Shown here piece by piece: positions 8,513-18,700 of a stretch of DNA of 64,000 nt. Source of the stretch: Rothia sp. SD9660Na (lineage in GTDB: Bacteria > Actinomycetota > Actinomycetes > Actinomycetales > Micrococcaceae). The notes below the pieces were generated by a model. That model saw only the letters and a program-made list of their open reading frames with translations. It had not been told where the DNA came from and ran no database searches. Positions within the stretch are counted from its first letter, which is position 1. Every line of letters starts with the position of its first letter. The translations under genes and the position numbers were made by a program. The DNA lies in the NCBI RefSeq assembly GCF_030064065.1, contig NZ_CP125946.1, positions 744,001 through 808,000 on the forward strand. The letters run 5' to 3'.

Positions 8513-9838
8513 TTGACCGTCTCAGAAGACCTTTTTGCCCGCTCAGCCCGCGTCATTCCCGGCGGGGTCAACTCACCCGTACGCGCCTTCAATTCCGTGG
8601 GCGGCACCCCCGCCTTCATGGTGGAGGCATCCGGCCCCTACCTGACCGACGCGGACGGTCACAACTATGTTGACCTGGTCTGCTCCTGGGGCCCTGCCCT
8701 GCTTGGCCACAAGCACACCGGCGTCATCGAAGCCGTGCACGCAGCGGTTGAACACGGCCTCTCCTTCGGTGCCTCAACGGCTGCTGAAACCGAGCTGGCT
8801 GAACTCGTGGTTGACCGCATCAACGCAGTAGCCCCCGGAACCATCGACCAGATTCGCATGGTCTCCACCGGCACCGAAGCAACCATGACCGCCATCCGCC
8901 TGGCCCGCGGCTATACCGGCCGCGACAAAATCATTAAGTTTGCCGGTTGCTACCACGGCCACGTTGATGCCCTACTCTCAGAAGCCGGCTCCGGCGTTGC
9001 CACCCTTGCCCTGCCCGGCTCGGCAGGCGTCACCGCCGCTACCGCAGCCGAAACAATCGTCCTTCCCTACAACGACGAGGACGCCGTCCGCGCAGCTTTT
9101 GCCACCAACCCCGGCGAAATTGCCGCCATCATCACCGAAGCAGCCCCCTGCAACATGGGCGTTGTGACCCCCGCTGAGGGCTTCAACGCCTTCCTGCGCG
9201 AGATTACCCGCAAACAGGGCGCCCTCATGATTTTCGACGAGGTGCTGACCGGCTTCCGCGTCTCCTCCGCAGGCTACTGGGGCTACTCCGCCCCCGCAGA
9301 AGGCAACTGGACCCCCGACATCTTCACCTTCGGCAAAGTCATCGGCGGCGGCATGCCCATGGCTGCCCTGGGCGGCAAGCGCGAGATCATGGAATACCTG
9401 GCTCCGCTGGGCCCCGTCTACCAGGCAGGCACCCTCTCCGGTAACCCCATCGCCATGGCTGCAGGTCTGGCCACCCTCAAGGCCGCTGACGCCACCGTCT
9501 ACGAAACCATTGACGCCCGCTCAGCCCAGCTGCAGGCCGCCCTGGTTGAAGCCTTCAACGCTGCCGGGGTCAACCACTCCATCCAGACCGCAGGCAACCT
9601 CTTCTCCGTTGCCTTTGGCACTGCTGATACGGGCGTGCACAACTACGAAGACATCAAGGCATCAGAAACCTACCGCTACAATGCCTTCTTCCACTCCATG
9701 CTGAACTCCGGCATCTACCTGCCGCCCAGCGCCTTCGAAGCCTGGTTCCTTTCAGCAGCCCACGATGACGCCGCCATGGACCGCATTATCGCGGCCCTGC
9801 CTGACGCCGCCCGCGCAGCGGCAGAGGCGACAGCCTAG
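8513..9838 (+). CDS. hemL: Glutamate-1-semialdehyde 2,1-aminomutase
   Basis: PLP enzyme converting glutamate-1-semialdehyde to 5-aminolevulinate, the product used by HemB. Class-III aminotransferase features are clear: [13 protein letters not shown] at the N-terminus, [11 protein letters not shown], and the PLP-lysine segment [11 protein letters not shown]. Start is a TTG 5 nt after hemB; GAAAGG overlapping the end of hemB serves as the ribosome-binding site. The 441-aa length is usual. Last gene of the haem run; repeat copy C with a long palindrome follows and may end the transcript. Confidence 0.95.
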   Translation: MTVSEDLFARSARVIPGGVNSPVRAFNSVGGTPAFMVEASGPYLTDADGHNYVDLVCSWGPALLGHKHTGVIEAVHAAVEHGLSFGASTAAETELAELVVDRINAVAPGTIDQIRMVSTGTEATMTAIRLARGYTGRDKIIKFAGCYHGHVDALLSEAGSGVATLALPGSAGVTAATAAETIVLPYNDEDAVRAAFATNPGEIAAIITEAAPCNMGVVTPAEGFNAFLREITRKQGALMIFDEVLTGFRVSSAGYWGYSAPAEGNWTPDIFTFGKVIGGGMPMAALGGKREIMEYLAPLGPVYQAGTLSGNPIAMAAGLATLKAADATVYETIDARSAQLQAALVEAFNAAGVNHSIQTAGNLFSVAFGTADTGVHNYEDIKASETYRYNAFFHSMLNSGIYLPPSAFEAWFLSAAHDDAAMDRIIAALPDAARAAAEATA

Positions 9839-9849
9839 GCTCATGCCTT

Positions 9850-9965
9850 CTACGGGCGCGGCGCACTGGCCGGTAGCCAACTGGCTGGGGCTGGCATGAA
9901 TCGCTTGCGAGCTTGCGAGCCAGCGAGAAGGTTAGTTGGCGAAGGTCAGTGCGCCGCGCCCATAG
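9850..9965 (+). repeat. Palindromic intergenic element, copy C
   Basis: Element of about 116 bp between hemL and the convergent exporter gene. The arms GGGCGCGGCGCACTG (9854-9868) and CAGTGCGCCGCGCCC (9947-9961) are perfectly complementary over 15 bp. Inside is the shared core GGGGCTGGCATGAATCGC, then CCAGCGAGA and GGTTAGTTGGC. It could double as a bidirectional terminator, but there is no T-run at either edge. Confidence 0.75.
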
Positions 9966-10001
9966 TTGTGCCTGCTCACCTACATCTGCGTGTAAGTTTC
10001 C

Positions 10002-11339
10002 TTACCTCATGTGCCCCTGCGGCAGGGACGCCAGGTTCTGGGTGTCGCGGTCGTAGAGCCAGTTCTTGTCCATGAGCAGGCGGGACAGGGCCAGACCCAT
10101 TCCTAGAGCAGCGAAGATGAGTAGGACCTGCACAAAGCTGGCCAGGGCCTCATTGACATCACCGTTAGAGAAGTGGGCCATAGACATGTAAAACATGACG
10201 CCGGGAACCATAGTGACGGTAGCCGGCACAGCCAGGGAGATGCGGGAAACTCGGCGGGCGTGGAGGGGAGCGATGATTTCTGAGAGTACCCCGGCGGTAA
10301 AAACGGCCAGGGCAATGGCGAGGTGGGGTGCCCACCCGGCTTCTACTAACCAGATACGGCCCGGGTTTACGATTGCGGCGATTGCCCCTGCCCAGGCGCA
10401 GGAGAGGGGAGTAGCTGAGAAGAGCATGGCGAAGCCGAAGGCGGCGGTGAAGGAGGCCAGCATCTGGAGGGTCAGGAGCAGCCAGAAGCTCAGATGCGGG
10501 GCTGGGGCCTGCTCTAGGGGCAGGCTAAAGACCAGGGAAATCAGCCAGACCGAGAAGGACGCACTGCCCAGGAGCAGGGCAACGTAGGTGAGGCGGGAGA
10601 TGCCTGAGGAAAAGTCCATGCGGGCTATTTCTAGCATGCCGGTGACCAGTGGGAAGCCCGGTACCAGGTAGAGAATCGACGAAATAAAGCCCACCAGGTG
10701 GTTATCCGCGATGAGACCGGGAGCGATAAGGGCCGACATAACCCCCACATAGATACCGGCTGAGAGCAGGCCGCAGAGCATCCAGACCGCCATATGGTTG
10801 AGACCCCTGTGGGCGAGGGTGGAGCGTAGGAGCTGGCCGGCGAAGGCTGCGACGAGAACGACTGAGCATTCAATGACACCGCCCTGGTTGAGGAAGGCGA
10901 AAGCTGCACAGGCTAGGGCGGCGGCGAGAGCTAGGAGCAAGGGGGCATAGAGGGGCTTTTCTTTCTCAATGCGGGTGAGTGTTGCGTCGGCTAGAGCCGG
11001 GTCGATGCGTTCGGGCAGGGAGGAGACGAAGTCGCTGAGCAGGTCGATTTTGTAGGCGGAGATTCCCTTGACTCGGGTTTCTGCAATTTCGGTGCGGAAG
11101 TTGCCACCGGAGTAGGCGGTGGTGGAGAGTTCGGTGAAGTGTACCTGGGCGTGATGTTCTTCAAGTCCTACGGCTTTGGCCAAGCGGGACATGGAGGTTT
11201 TGACGCGGTAGGCGCTGGCCCCAGACTTCATGAGGAGCAGACCTAGCTTGAGGACGACCGCCGATTGGGCTACCAGTTCTTTGTGCTGGTTGCGGGTGGA
11301 GCCGAGGTAGATGCTGTTGGTGGGCGCGGGCTCGTTCAC
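10002..11339 (-). CDS. thrE: Threonine/serine exporter, ThrE type (fused two-domain)
   Basis: Inner-membrane exporter related to Corynebacterium ThrE. The N-terminal half (about residues 25-140) is the cytosolic ThrE domain, with LMKSGASAYRVKTSMSRLA and the segment FTELSTTAYSGGNFRTEIAE; the rest is a series of about ten hydrophobic helices including the second, DUF3815-like domain. The family is proton-driven and exports small amino acids; substrate cannot be read from sequence. The GTG start at 11339 has AAGGACG upstream. It lies downstream of the exonuclease gene with a terminator between them, so it probably has its own promoter. Confidence 0.85.
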   Translation of the reverse strand: MNEPAPTNSIYLGSTRNQHKELVAQSAVVLKLGLLLMKSGASAYRVKTSMSRLAKAVGLEEHHAQVHFTELSTTAYSGGNFRTEIAETRVKGISAYKIDLLSDFVSSLPERIDPALADATLTRIEKEKPLYAPLLLALAAALACAAFAFLNQGGVIECSVVLVAAFAGQLLRSTLAHRGLNHMAVWMLCGLLSAGIYVGVMSALIAPGLIADNHLVGFISSILYLVPGFPLVTGMLEIARMDFSSGISRLTYVALLLGSASFSVWLISLVFSLPLEQAPAPHLSFWLLLTLQMLASFTAAFGFAMLFSATPLSCAWAGAIAAIVNPGRIWLVEAGWAPHLAIALAVFTAGVLSEIIAPLHARRVSRISLAVPATVTMVPGVMFYMSMAHFSNGDVNEALASFVQVLLIFAALGMGLALSRLLMDKNWLYDRDTQNLASLPQGHMR

Positions 11340-11395
11340 GGTCGTCCTTGCGGTTGAGGTGTATCTGCTTCTTTAAATCTAGTAGAGGGAGGGCA

Positions 11396-11455
11396 GAAAA
11401 GGACGCCGGTGGGCAAGTGATGGTGCTCAAGGCACCTACCTGCCCACCGACGTCC
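11396..11455 (-). terminator. Intrinsic terminator after the exonuclease gene
   Basis: Arms 11401-11418 and 11438-11455 pair with two mismatches over 18 bp (GGACGCCGGTGGGCAAGT against its complement), with a further small hairpin GGTGC/GCACC inside. On the minus strand the stem is followed by TTTTCT, so it ends transcription of the exonuclease before thrE. Confidence 0.75.
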
Positions 11456-11482
11456 TGACGGAGTGCTCACGCTATCTGAAAC

Positions 11483-12169
11483 TTAGTCGGTGCGCACCGG
11501 CCAGGCGCCGCTGATGTCCGCCTGCTTGCCAATGCGGTTGAAGTAGTCCTGCAGCTCAGCCGCCTGCTCAGCTGCCCAAGTAATCTGCTGCTCGTGCAGG
11601 GCTGTAGCAGGCTGTTCGATTTCTTCGTATTCAAAGCTCATAGCCGTCAGTAGGCGCTCAGCTGCTAGGGCGTCGTCCTTCGAGGTGTGGGCGTTTTCCA
11701 GCTCCACGCTGTACTCGCTGGCCAGCACTTCCAGGGTGCGCTTACCTTTCTTAAACTTGTGAACATGCTTATTGATGACTAGGGGGTCAAGCACGGGGTA
11801 GCAGGTCAGCGGCGGGTACCCGTAGCGGGCCAGCTCAAAATGCAGCACCGAGAAATCGTAGGCAGCGTTAAAGGCGATGACGGGAACGCCGTCGGCAAAG
11901 AGACCGCCCAGAGCCATAGCCACCTCGTAGGCCACCTGCTGGGCAGGCTTGCCGTGCTTGCGGGCGTACTCGGTAGTGATGCCGTGGATAGCGGACGCCT
12001 GCTCAGGAATCTCAACCCCGGGGTCAGCCAGCCATTCCCCGGCGCGCAAAACCTCGCCGTCCGGAGAAACCAAGACCAAAGACGCCGTGACGATGCGGGC
12101 AGTCTTAGGGTCGATACCGGTTGTCTCAAGATCGAAAGTGGCGCGGGGAAGCTCGGTCCATGAAGTCAT
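11483..12169 (-). CDS. DEDDh-family 3'-5' exonuclease (DnaQ-like)
   Basis: Stand-alone proofreading-type exonuclease of the Pol III epsilon fold. The motifs appear in order: ATFDLETTG (Exo I, Asp/Glu), FNAAYDFSVL (Exo II region) and HTSKDDALAAERLL (Exo III, His plus Asp), with HGITTEYA typical of this group. The 228-aa protein lacks fused UvrC or BRCT domains. It is divergent from the adnA-like gene, with 140 bp between starts, which suggests a shared promoter region in a DNA-repair context. The exact substrate (DNA or RNA ends) is not predictable. Confidence 0.85.
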   Translation of the reverse strand: MTSWTELPRATFDLETTGIDPKTARIVTASLVLVSPDGEVLRAGEWLADPGVEIPEQASAIHGITTEYARKHGKPAQQVAYEVAMALGGLFADGVPVIAFNAAYDFSVLHFELARYGYPPLTCYPVLDPLVINKHVHKFKKGKRTLEVLASEYSVELENAHTSKDDALAAERLLTAMSFEYEEIEQPATALHEQQITWAAEQAAELQDYFNRIGKQADISGAWPVRTD

Positions 12170-12309
12170 ACCTTCGATAGTAGCGACAGAACCTGCGTCA
12201 CAAAAATATTTGAGGCAGGTGGCGCCCAGGCTCTTAAAATGTCAGCCACCTATGATGAACTTGGACTACAGTGAGAACCTCGACCAAGACAAAAGATGGG
12301 GAGTGCACG

Positions 12310-15300
12310 GTGACACACGAGCAGCTAGAGACTCAGGGCGCTACCTTGCTTCTGGGCGCGCCCGGCAGCGGCAAAACCCAGGCCCTGTTAGAAGCAGCTA
12401 CCGCATTCATTGAGCAGCGCAAAGACCCTGCCCGCCTGCTGGTGCTCACCCCCTCACGCGTCAGCGCAACCCGGTTCCGAGAAGCACTTTCAGCCCGCAT
12501 CACCGCAACAGTCTCAACGGCCCCGGTACGAGCCTGGCAGGCTTACGCCTTTGACCTGCTGCGTCGAGCCCATATCGAGGGGTACTTACCCCACCTGGAC
12601 TTCATCCCTAAGCTCCTTTCAGGCCCCGAGCAGGACGTCCTGATTAAAGAACTCCTCGACGGCCACCACAGCGGCGAAGGCTCTGGCATTATCTGGCCCG
12701 ATGACCTCCGTGAAGCCCTTGAAACCCGCGGTTTCCGCCACGAGGTGCGAGACTTCTTTGACCGCATGGCAGAGTACGACTTGACCGCTCAATCTGTCAG
12801 CGACCTAGCGACCCGCTTCGACCGCCCCGAGTGGCAGGCGCTAGCAAAGCTCTACACCGAGTATCGCCAGGTGCGAGCCCTGAGAGCACCGCACGCTTTT
12901 GACCCGGCAGCCCTTATCCACGAGGCCACCAAGACCCTGCTGGCCCACCCCGATGTGCTGAGTGCAGAACGTGCCCGCTTTGACCTGGTGCTCATTGATG
13001 ACGTGCAAGAACTTACCCCCTCTATCTACCGGCTTTTGGCTGTTCTTGTCGGTAAATCGGCAGAGTACCTGCGTGCCACAGCCAGTAACTCACTGGCCTC
13101 TGGAGCGGATACCGAACCTTCAGACCTGGACGGTCTTCTTGCCTCGGGCCCGGCAGCGGTCATGACCTGCTGCACCGATACGGTCGTACAGGGGTTCCGC
13201 GGAGCTAGCCCCCAGCTGGCAGCCAACCTCCCCGATATCTTCCCCTCTCTCGTTACAGAGGAGCTCACCACGAGCTGGCGCATGGCTCCTGTTATCGCCG
13301 AGCGCTGGGCAGAACTGGCCTCCCGCCTACCCGTTGTGCTCCGGGCAGCCCACCGGCGTGTCCTTACCCCCGCTCCGCAGGAGCCCAGCGAAGAGGCTCT
13401 TCTGCCGGTTGGGGACGACGGTGCCCTGCTTAACCCTGCAAAAGCAGCAGAATCGGGCCCCGAGGTGCTAGGCCTGGTTGTAGAAACCCCCCAGCAGGAA
13501 AACCAGCTGCTAGCCCAAATGATTCTCGAAGACCACCTCTACCGGGGCAGGGCCTACCAGCGTAGCGCTATTATCGTGCGAAACGGCTCAGACATCACCC
13601 GGCTCAAACGAGCCCTCATTAACCTGGGTGTTCCCGTACAAACAGCAGCCTCTATCACCCCCGTGCGCGATGAACCTGCCGCCCGCCCCTTCCTTGATGC
13701 TCTAGGGCTGATTCTGCACACCCGGCGCCTACGGGGTACAGAGCAAGCCACGAGTCTTCAGGCCACAGAGACAGAGCTTTCAACTACCCAGCAAGCAAAC
13801 ACCTGGGACCTGGGTGTTGATACCGCGGTTTCCCTGCTGACCTCCCGCTTGGGCGGGGCCTCGACCATGGACGTGCGTCGTTTACGCCAGCGTCTTCGCG
13901 CCGAAGAACTGCGAGCCGGGGGCACCCGCGACAGCGATGCCCTCCTGGTTGAAGCCCTCGTCAAACCCCAACTACTGCCCACCGGCGAAAGCAGCGCCGC
14001 TGCCCGCCGCCTGGGCCGGGTACTTACCGCAGGCGATAAAGCCCTCGACCAGCCCGGCGCTACCGCCGAAACCGTCCTCTGGGCACTCTGGGAGGCCTCA
14101 GAACTCGCCCCCCTCTGGAAAGCCCAGTCCCTCTCAGGCGGTGCAGGAGCCGACCGAGCCGGGCGAGACATCGACGCCATGATAGGCCTGTTTGAGGCAG
14201 CCGAACGTTACACCGACCAGATGCCAGGAGCCACCGCCGAACAGTTCCTGGCCTACATCGATGCCCAAGACCTACCCATGGATACCCTGGCAGAGCGCAC
14301 CAACCACCGCGACGCCGTAGAAATCATGACCCCCGCTCTCGCCGCAGGGCGTGAATGGGACACCGTCTATATCGCGGGGCTGCAAGACGGCACCTGGCCG
14401 AACACCACCGTCCGCGGCTCCCTACTGGGAACCCTCGATCTGGTGGACGCAGCTACCGGGCGCCTGGATGCGAACAGGCACGATAACGGTGGGGGAGTAG
14501 CTCCCGGCTATTCGCTCCTTGAACGCCTACGATCCAACCGTTTCGACGAGTTCCGTATGTTCGCCACAGCAACCTCTCGAGCCCGCTCCCGGGTAGTCTG
14601 TACCGCTGTGTCTTCCGCCGATCAGGCCCCCAGCGAGCTCCTCGATATCTTTGCCCCGGCCCCCGGCGGTGAGCGACCCCTCACCGAGGTGCGGCGCCCC
14701 ATGACCCTGCGCTCGCTGGTCGCCGAACTGCGCCAGTGGTCCGAAGCCCAGCACATTTCACCGGTGAAAGCCGATTCCGCTGCCCGACTGCTGGGCCGAC
14801 TCGCTGACCCTGAGCAGACTTCCGGGCTGAACTTACCTGGTGCCCACCCCCGCTCCTGGTGGGGGCTGCTGCCCCTGTCCTCACAGGCCCCGGCCTTTGA
14901 AGGGGACGGGCCGGTTCCGGTATCGCCGTCTCAGATTGAAAAGATTCACCGCTCGCCCCTCGACTGGTTTGTGGCTGCCTCCCGTGCTGAAGCCGCCACC
15001 GATGCCTCGCGATCTCTGGGCACTCTCATCCACGCCATTTGCGAAGATATGCCCGATGGTAACGGAACCGACCTGCGCGATGAGCTCCACCGCCGCCTAC
15101 CCCAGCTAGGGCTGCCTAACACCTGGGAGAGCCAGAAGATGGTGGAGCGGGCCGAGGGCATGCTGCAGAAGTTTGCCGACTATGTGCGAGACCTCAAGGG
15201 CAAAGGACGCTCTCTGGTGGGTGTCGAAGGTTCCTTTAGCGTGCTGGTTCCCGGCCCCGCCAAGGACGCCCTGCTGTCGGGGCGTGTGGACCGCATCGAG

Positions 15301-15786
15301 GTAGATCAGGTAGGGCGCTTTATCATCATCGATTTGAAGACCGGTAAGAGTAAACCTACCAAGGCTGACCTGGAACAGCACCCCCAGCTCGCTGCCTACC
15401 AGGTTGCTCTCGAAGCCGGTGCAGGCGCCCTGATGCAGCAGGCCCTACAGCACGATGCCCTAGCCCAGAAAGAAGGCGAGCAGCCAGCGACGCCGCAACC
15501 GAACCAGGTGCCGGTACTCGACGGGCTCCACGAGCTTTCGGGCGGTGCTCTGCTTCTACAAATTGGTGGGACCACGAAGAGCTACTCTGAGCAGGAACAG
15601 GCCCCGCTGACCGCTGAAAGTACCTGGGCCGTTGAGCTCATCAATCGGGCTGCCGAACTGATTGCAGGGGAGCACCTACAGGCTCGGCATACCGCAGGTG
15701 GCCCCTTTGGTATTGGCTGTGCCCTTCCCGATATTTGCCCCATCTGCTCACGGGGCCGCGCTATCACCGTCCGCCCCGCCCAGTAA
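12310..15786 (+). CDS. adnA: AdnA-like helicase-nuclease subunit (UvrD motor + RecB nuclease)
   Basis: First subunit of the actinobacterial AdnAB double-strand-break resection machine. An N-terminal UvrD-type ATPase has Walker A GAPGSGKT (Lys22) and a variant Walker B LVLIDDVQE near residue 230; the C-terminal RecB-like nuclease has GRVDRIEVDQVGRFIIIDLKTGKS, then QLAAYQVAL, followed by a cysteine cluster (GCALPDICPIC) expected to bind an Fe-S cluster (inference). The GTG at 12310 is preferred (GGGGAG 8 nt upstream) over an in-frame GTG at 12271. Length 1158 aa. The partner subunit starts 10 nt after the stop. Confidence 0.88.
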   Translation: MTHEQLETQGATLLLGAPGSGKTQALLEAATAFIEQRKDPARLLVLTPSRVSATRFREALSARITATVSTAPVRAWQAYAFDLLRRAHIEGYLPHLDFIPKLLSGPEQDVLIKELLDGHHSGEGSGIIWPDDLREALETRGFRHEVRDFFDRMAEYDLTAQSVSDLATRFDRPEWQALAKLYTEYRQVRALRAPHAFDPAALIHEATKTLLAHPDVLSAERARFDLVLIDDVQELTPSIYRLLAVLVGKSAEYLRATASNSLASGADTEPSDLDGLLASGPAAVMTCCTDTVVQGFRGASPQLAANLPDIFPSLVTEELTTSWRMAPVIAERWAELASRLPVVLRAAHRRVLTPAPQEPSEEALLPVGDDGALLNPAKAAESGPEVLGLVVETPQQENQLLAQMILEDHLYRGRAYQRSAIIVRNGSDITRLKRALINLGVPVQTAASITPVRDEPAARPFLDALGLILHTRRLRGTEQATSLQATETELSTTQQANTWDLGVDTAVSLLTSRLGGASTMDVRRLRQRLRAEELRAGGTRDSDALLVEALVKPQLLPTGESSAAARRLGRVLTAGDKALDQPGATAETVLWALWEASELAPLWKAQSLSGGAGADRAGRDIDAMIGLFEAAERYTDQMPGATAEQFLAYIDAQDLPMDTLAERTNHRDAVEIMTPALAAGREWDTVYIAGLQDGTWPNTTVRGSLLGTLDLVDAATGRLDANRHDNGGGVAPGYSLLERLRSNRFDEFRMFATATSRARSRVVCTAVSSADQAPSELLDIFAPAPGGERPLTEVRRPMTLRSLVAELRQWSEAQHISPVKADSAARLLGRLADPEQTSGLNLPGAHPRSWWGLLPLSSQAPAFEGDGPVPVSPSQIEKIHRSPLDWFVAASRAEAATDASRSLGTLIHAICEDMPDGNGTDLRDELHRRLPQLGLPNTWESQKMVERAEGMLQKFADYVRDLKGKGRSLVGVEGSFSVLVPGPAKDALLSGRVDRIEVDQVGRFIIIDLKTGKSKPTKADLEQHPQLAAYQVALEAGAGALMQQALQHDALAQKEGEQPATPQPNQVPVLDGLHELSGGALLLQIGGTTKSYSEQEQAPLTAESTWAVELINRAAELIAGEHLQARHTAGGPFGIGCALPDICPICSRGRAITVRPAQ

Positions 15787-15796
15787 AGGCAGAATC

Positions 15797-18700
15797 ATGA
15801 CTGAACAGAAGCCAGCAGAAACCTTTCTCAGCCCCGAAGATATCGCAAAAGCCCTGGGCCGCCCCCTACCCACAGCGGAGCAATCTGCCATTATCAGCTC
15901 CCCACTGGTACCCCGCCTGGTCGTAGCGGGAGCAGGGTCAGGCAAGACCGCCACCATGGTGGACCGGGTGGTGTGGCTGGTTGCAAACGGGCTTGTGCGT
16001 GCCGACCAGGTACTGGGGGTGACCTTCACCCGCAAGGCCGCAGGTGAGCTACGGGAGCGTATGCGCTCCCGCCTTGAAGAGCTCCGCCGCCAGGGGCTCG
16101 TGCGAGAAAACCCTGATCAGGGCGCGGACGGAGTCACGAGCGACCCCACCATCTCCACCTACCACTCCTACGCTAATACGCTAGTGCAACAGTATGGGCT
16201 TCGCATCGGCGTAGAAGACGATGCCCAAATGCTGGGGGGTGCTCAAACCTGGCAGCTGGTTGCCCAAATCGTGGAGCACTATGAGGGCAAGCTGCCTGAA
16301 AAAGACGTCGCTAAGTCCACCATGGTGGAATCCATCATTAAACTCTCGTCCGAGTGCGCTGAACACCTGGTAAGCCCCGATACCGTTATCGACTGGTGCA
16401 CAGAAACACTGAAACAGGTGGAGCACCTGGGTAAGCCCACGGTCAAGGGGGCAACCACCGAACAGCGGGCCCTGGTGCAGGGGCTGCAGCTGCGTATTTT
16501 TTATGCTGAGCTGGTCAAACGCTATTCGTCCATCAAAGAACAGATGCAGGTGATGGACTACGGTGACCTCATCGCCAAGGCTGCCCACATCGCGAAGACC
16601 GTGCCCCAGGCTGCGCAGACAGAACGGGAACGCTTTAGGGTGGTGCTCCTGGACGAATTCCAAGATACCTCCCATGCCCAGATGCAGCTCTTCTCCGATT
16701 TGTTTGGGGCAAAAGCAGATGCCCCTGCCCACCCCGTCATGGCGGTGGGCGACCCCAAGCAGTCTATCTACGGCTTCCGCGGAGCTTCAGACGGCCAGCT
16801 CTTTAGCTTCTACGACTACTTCCCGGCAGAAGACCGCACCGCCAGCTACCTCACCGTGGCCTGGCGAAACGACACCTCTATCTTGGCGGCTGCCAACCGG
16901 GTAGCTGATCCCCTGAGCGTAAGCCCCGACTGGGTTCAGCGCACCCACGCCATCGAGGTGCCGCCCCTGGTCGCGCGTCCCAACCCCACCGCGGGGCGGG
17001 TGCTGGTGGGGGAATACCTTACCGACCTGCAAGAAGCCCGTGCTCTTGGCCAGATGATTGCCGAGCAACGCTCTAGCTTTTTTGGCCGCCCGCTCTCCGA
17101 CATGCCGACCATGGCCGTTCTTTGCAAAAAACGAGCCATGATGGAACCCCTGCAAGAAGCCTTCGACGAGCTGGGCGTCCCCTACCAGGTAGTAGGTCTG
17201 GGCGGTTTGCTCGATACCCCCGAAATCGTAGATCTGGTGTCGGTGCTCCGAGTGCTGAGCGACCCCGGCCGTTCAGATGCGCTCATGCGCATACTGGCTG
17301 GCGCCCGCTGGCGTCTTGGCTTATCTGACCTGCTAGCCTTTGGCGAGTGGGCAGAAGCCCTCAAACGCCAGCGAGAACTTGAAATCAGGTTTGGCATTAC
17401 AGCCCAGGCCGCTGCCCTGCGCGCCGAACAGGAAATCCTCGACGAGGTTGAGGGCCTGAGCGAAGCCGCTGAACGCGGCGCCACCAGCGCCAGGGACCTG
17501 AAGGACGCTGGCGAACAGGTACCGGCGTCCGCTGAAGACTACCGGCGCCTGCTCCAAGCTGCCGCCCCCGATGTCACCGATGGAGCCTCCCTGATTGAGG
17601 CTCTCGAAAATCTGCCGCAGGAGGGCTGGGCCTCAGCTCGTAGCGGCAGGTCCATCAGCTCCGAAGGCTTGAAACGACTTCAGGCCGTATCGAGGGAGCT
17701 GACCTACCTGCGCCAGTTCACCGCCGATGACCTCACCACCCTCATCAGCGAAATTGAGCGCACCCTCCTGCTCGATATTGAGCTAGCAGCCCGCCCGGGG
17801 GCACACGCCACATCGGCCCGCAGGCACCTTGATGCCTTCTACGATGTGGCCGCTACCTACGAGTCCACAGCCCCCCGCGTGAACGCCCTGCTCCTGGCAG
17901 CTGCCAACGGCCAGCCCCTGGAAGAGGGGGAGGCCGGCGTCCGCTTTGCTCTGAGCGCCACCGGCGCCTCAGCATCGGGGATTAGCGGATTCTTAGCCTG
18001 GCTTGATGCTGCAGCCCAGCAGGAAGCCGGGCTCGAAATGACAGCAGAGGCCCCCCGCCACGACGCGGTGCAAATTCTCACCGTGCACGCTTCAAAGGGA
18101 CTGGAATGGGACCAGGTATATATTCCGGGCATGGCTGCCGGAGACTTCCCCGATGCTAAGGACGAACGCTGGACCAAGCAGTCGGACACCCTGCCCTGGC
18201 CCTTGCGAGGGGACGCCGCCTACCTACCCGGCTGGCGGTCGGACTTTGATCATTTGCAGGATCTCGGTGATTTTATGGCCCAGCTCTCGGAGCAGGCGGT
18301 AGAACACCGAACCCTGGAAGAGCGCCGTCTGGCCTACGTGGGATACACCCGCGCCCGGTCCCTGCTCGTTCTGACTACCTCGGCTTGGAAAGGAATCACG
18401 ACCAAGCCCCGCCTCATGTCTGATTTCGTCGCCGAGTTACTCGATGCCCCTGTTGAGTTAGCTGAAATTCTGAGCGAGCTCGACCCTGACCAGGTAGGCA
18501 CCGTCAACCCCCAGTCAGCCACGATTACCACCGCCCTCTGGCCCTTCGACCCCTTCAACGGGCCCCACCAGATGACCTGGACCTCCCTTCAGGAACTCGA
18601 AGCAGCAGGCCCTGCACCCAGCCCGAACGAGAGTAAACAGGGCAACCTAACAGGGCTCAGCCCCCGCCAGGTAGTCGAGCGTGCGGCCCAGAACGTGCTG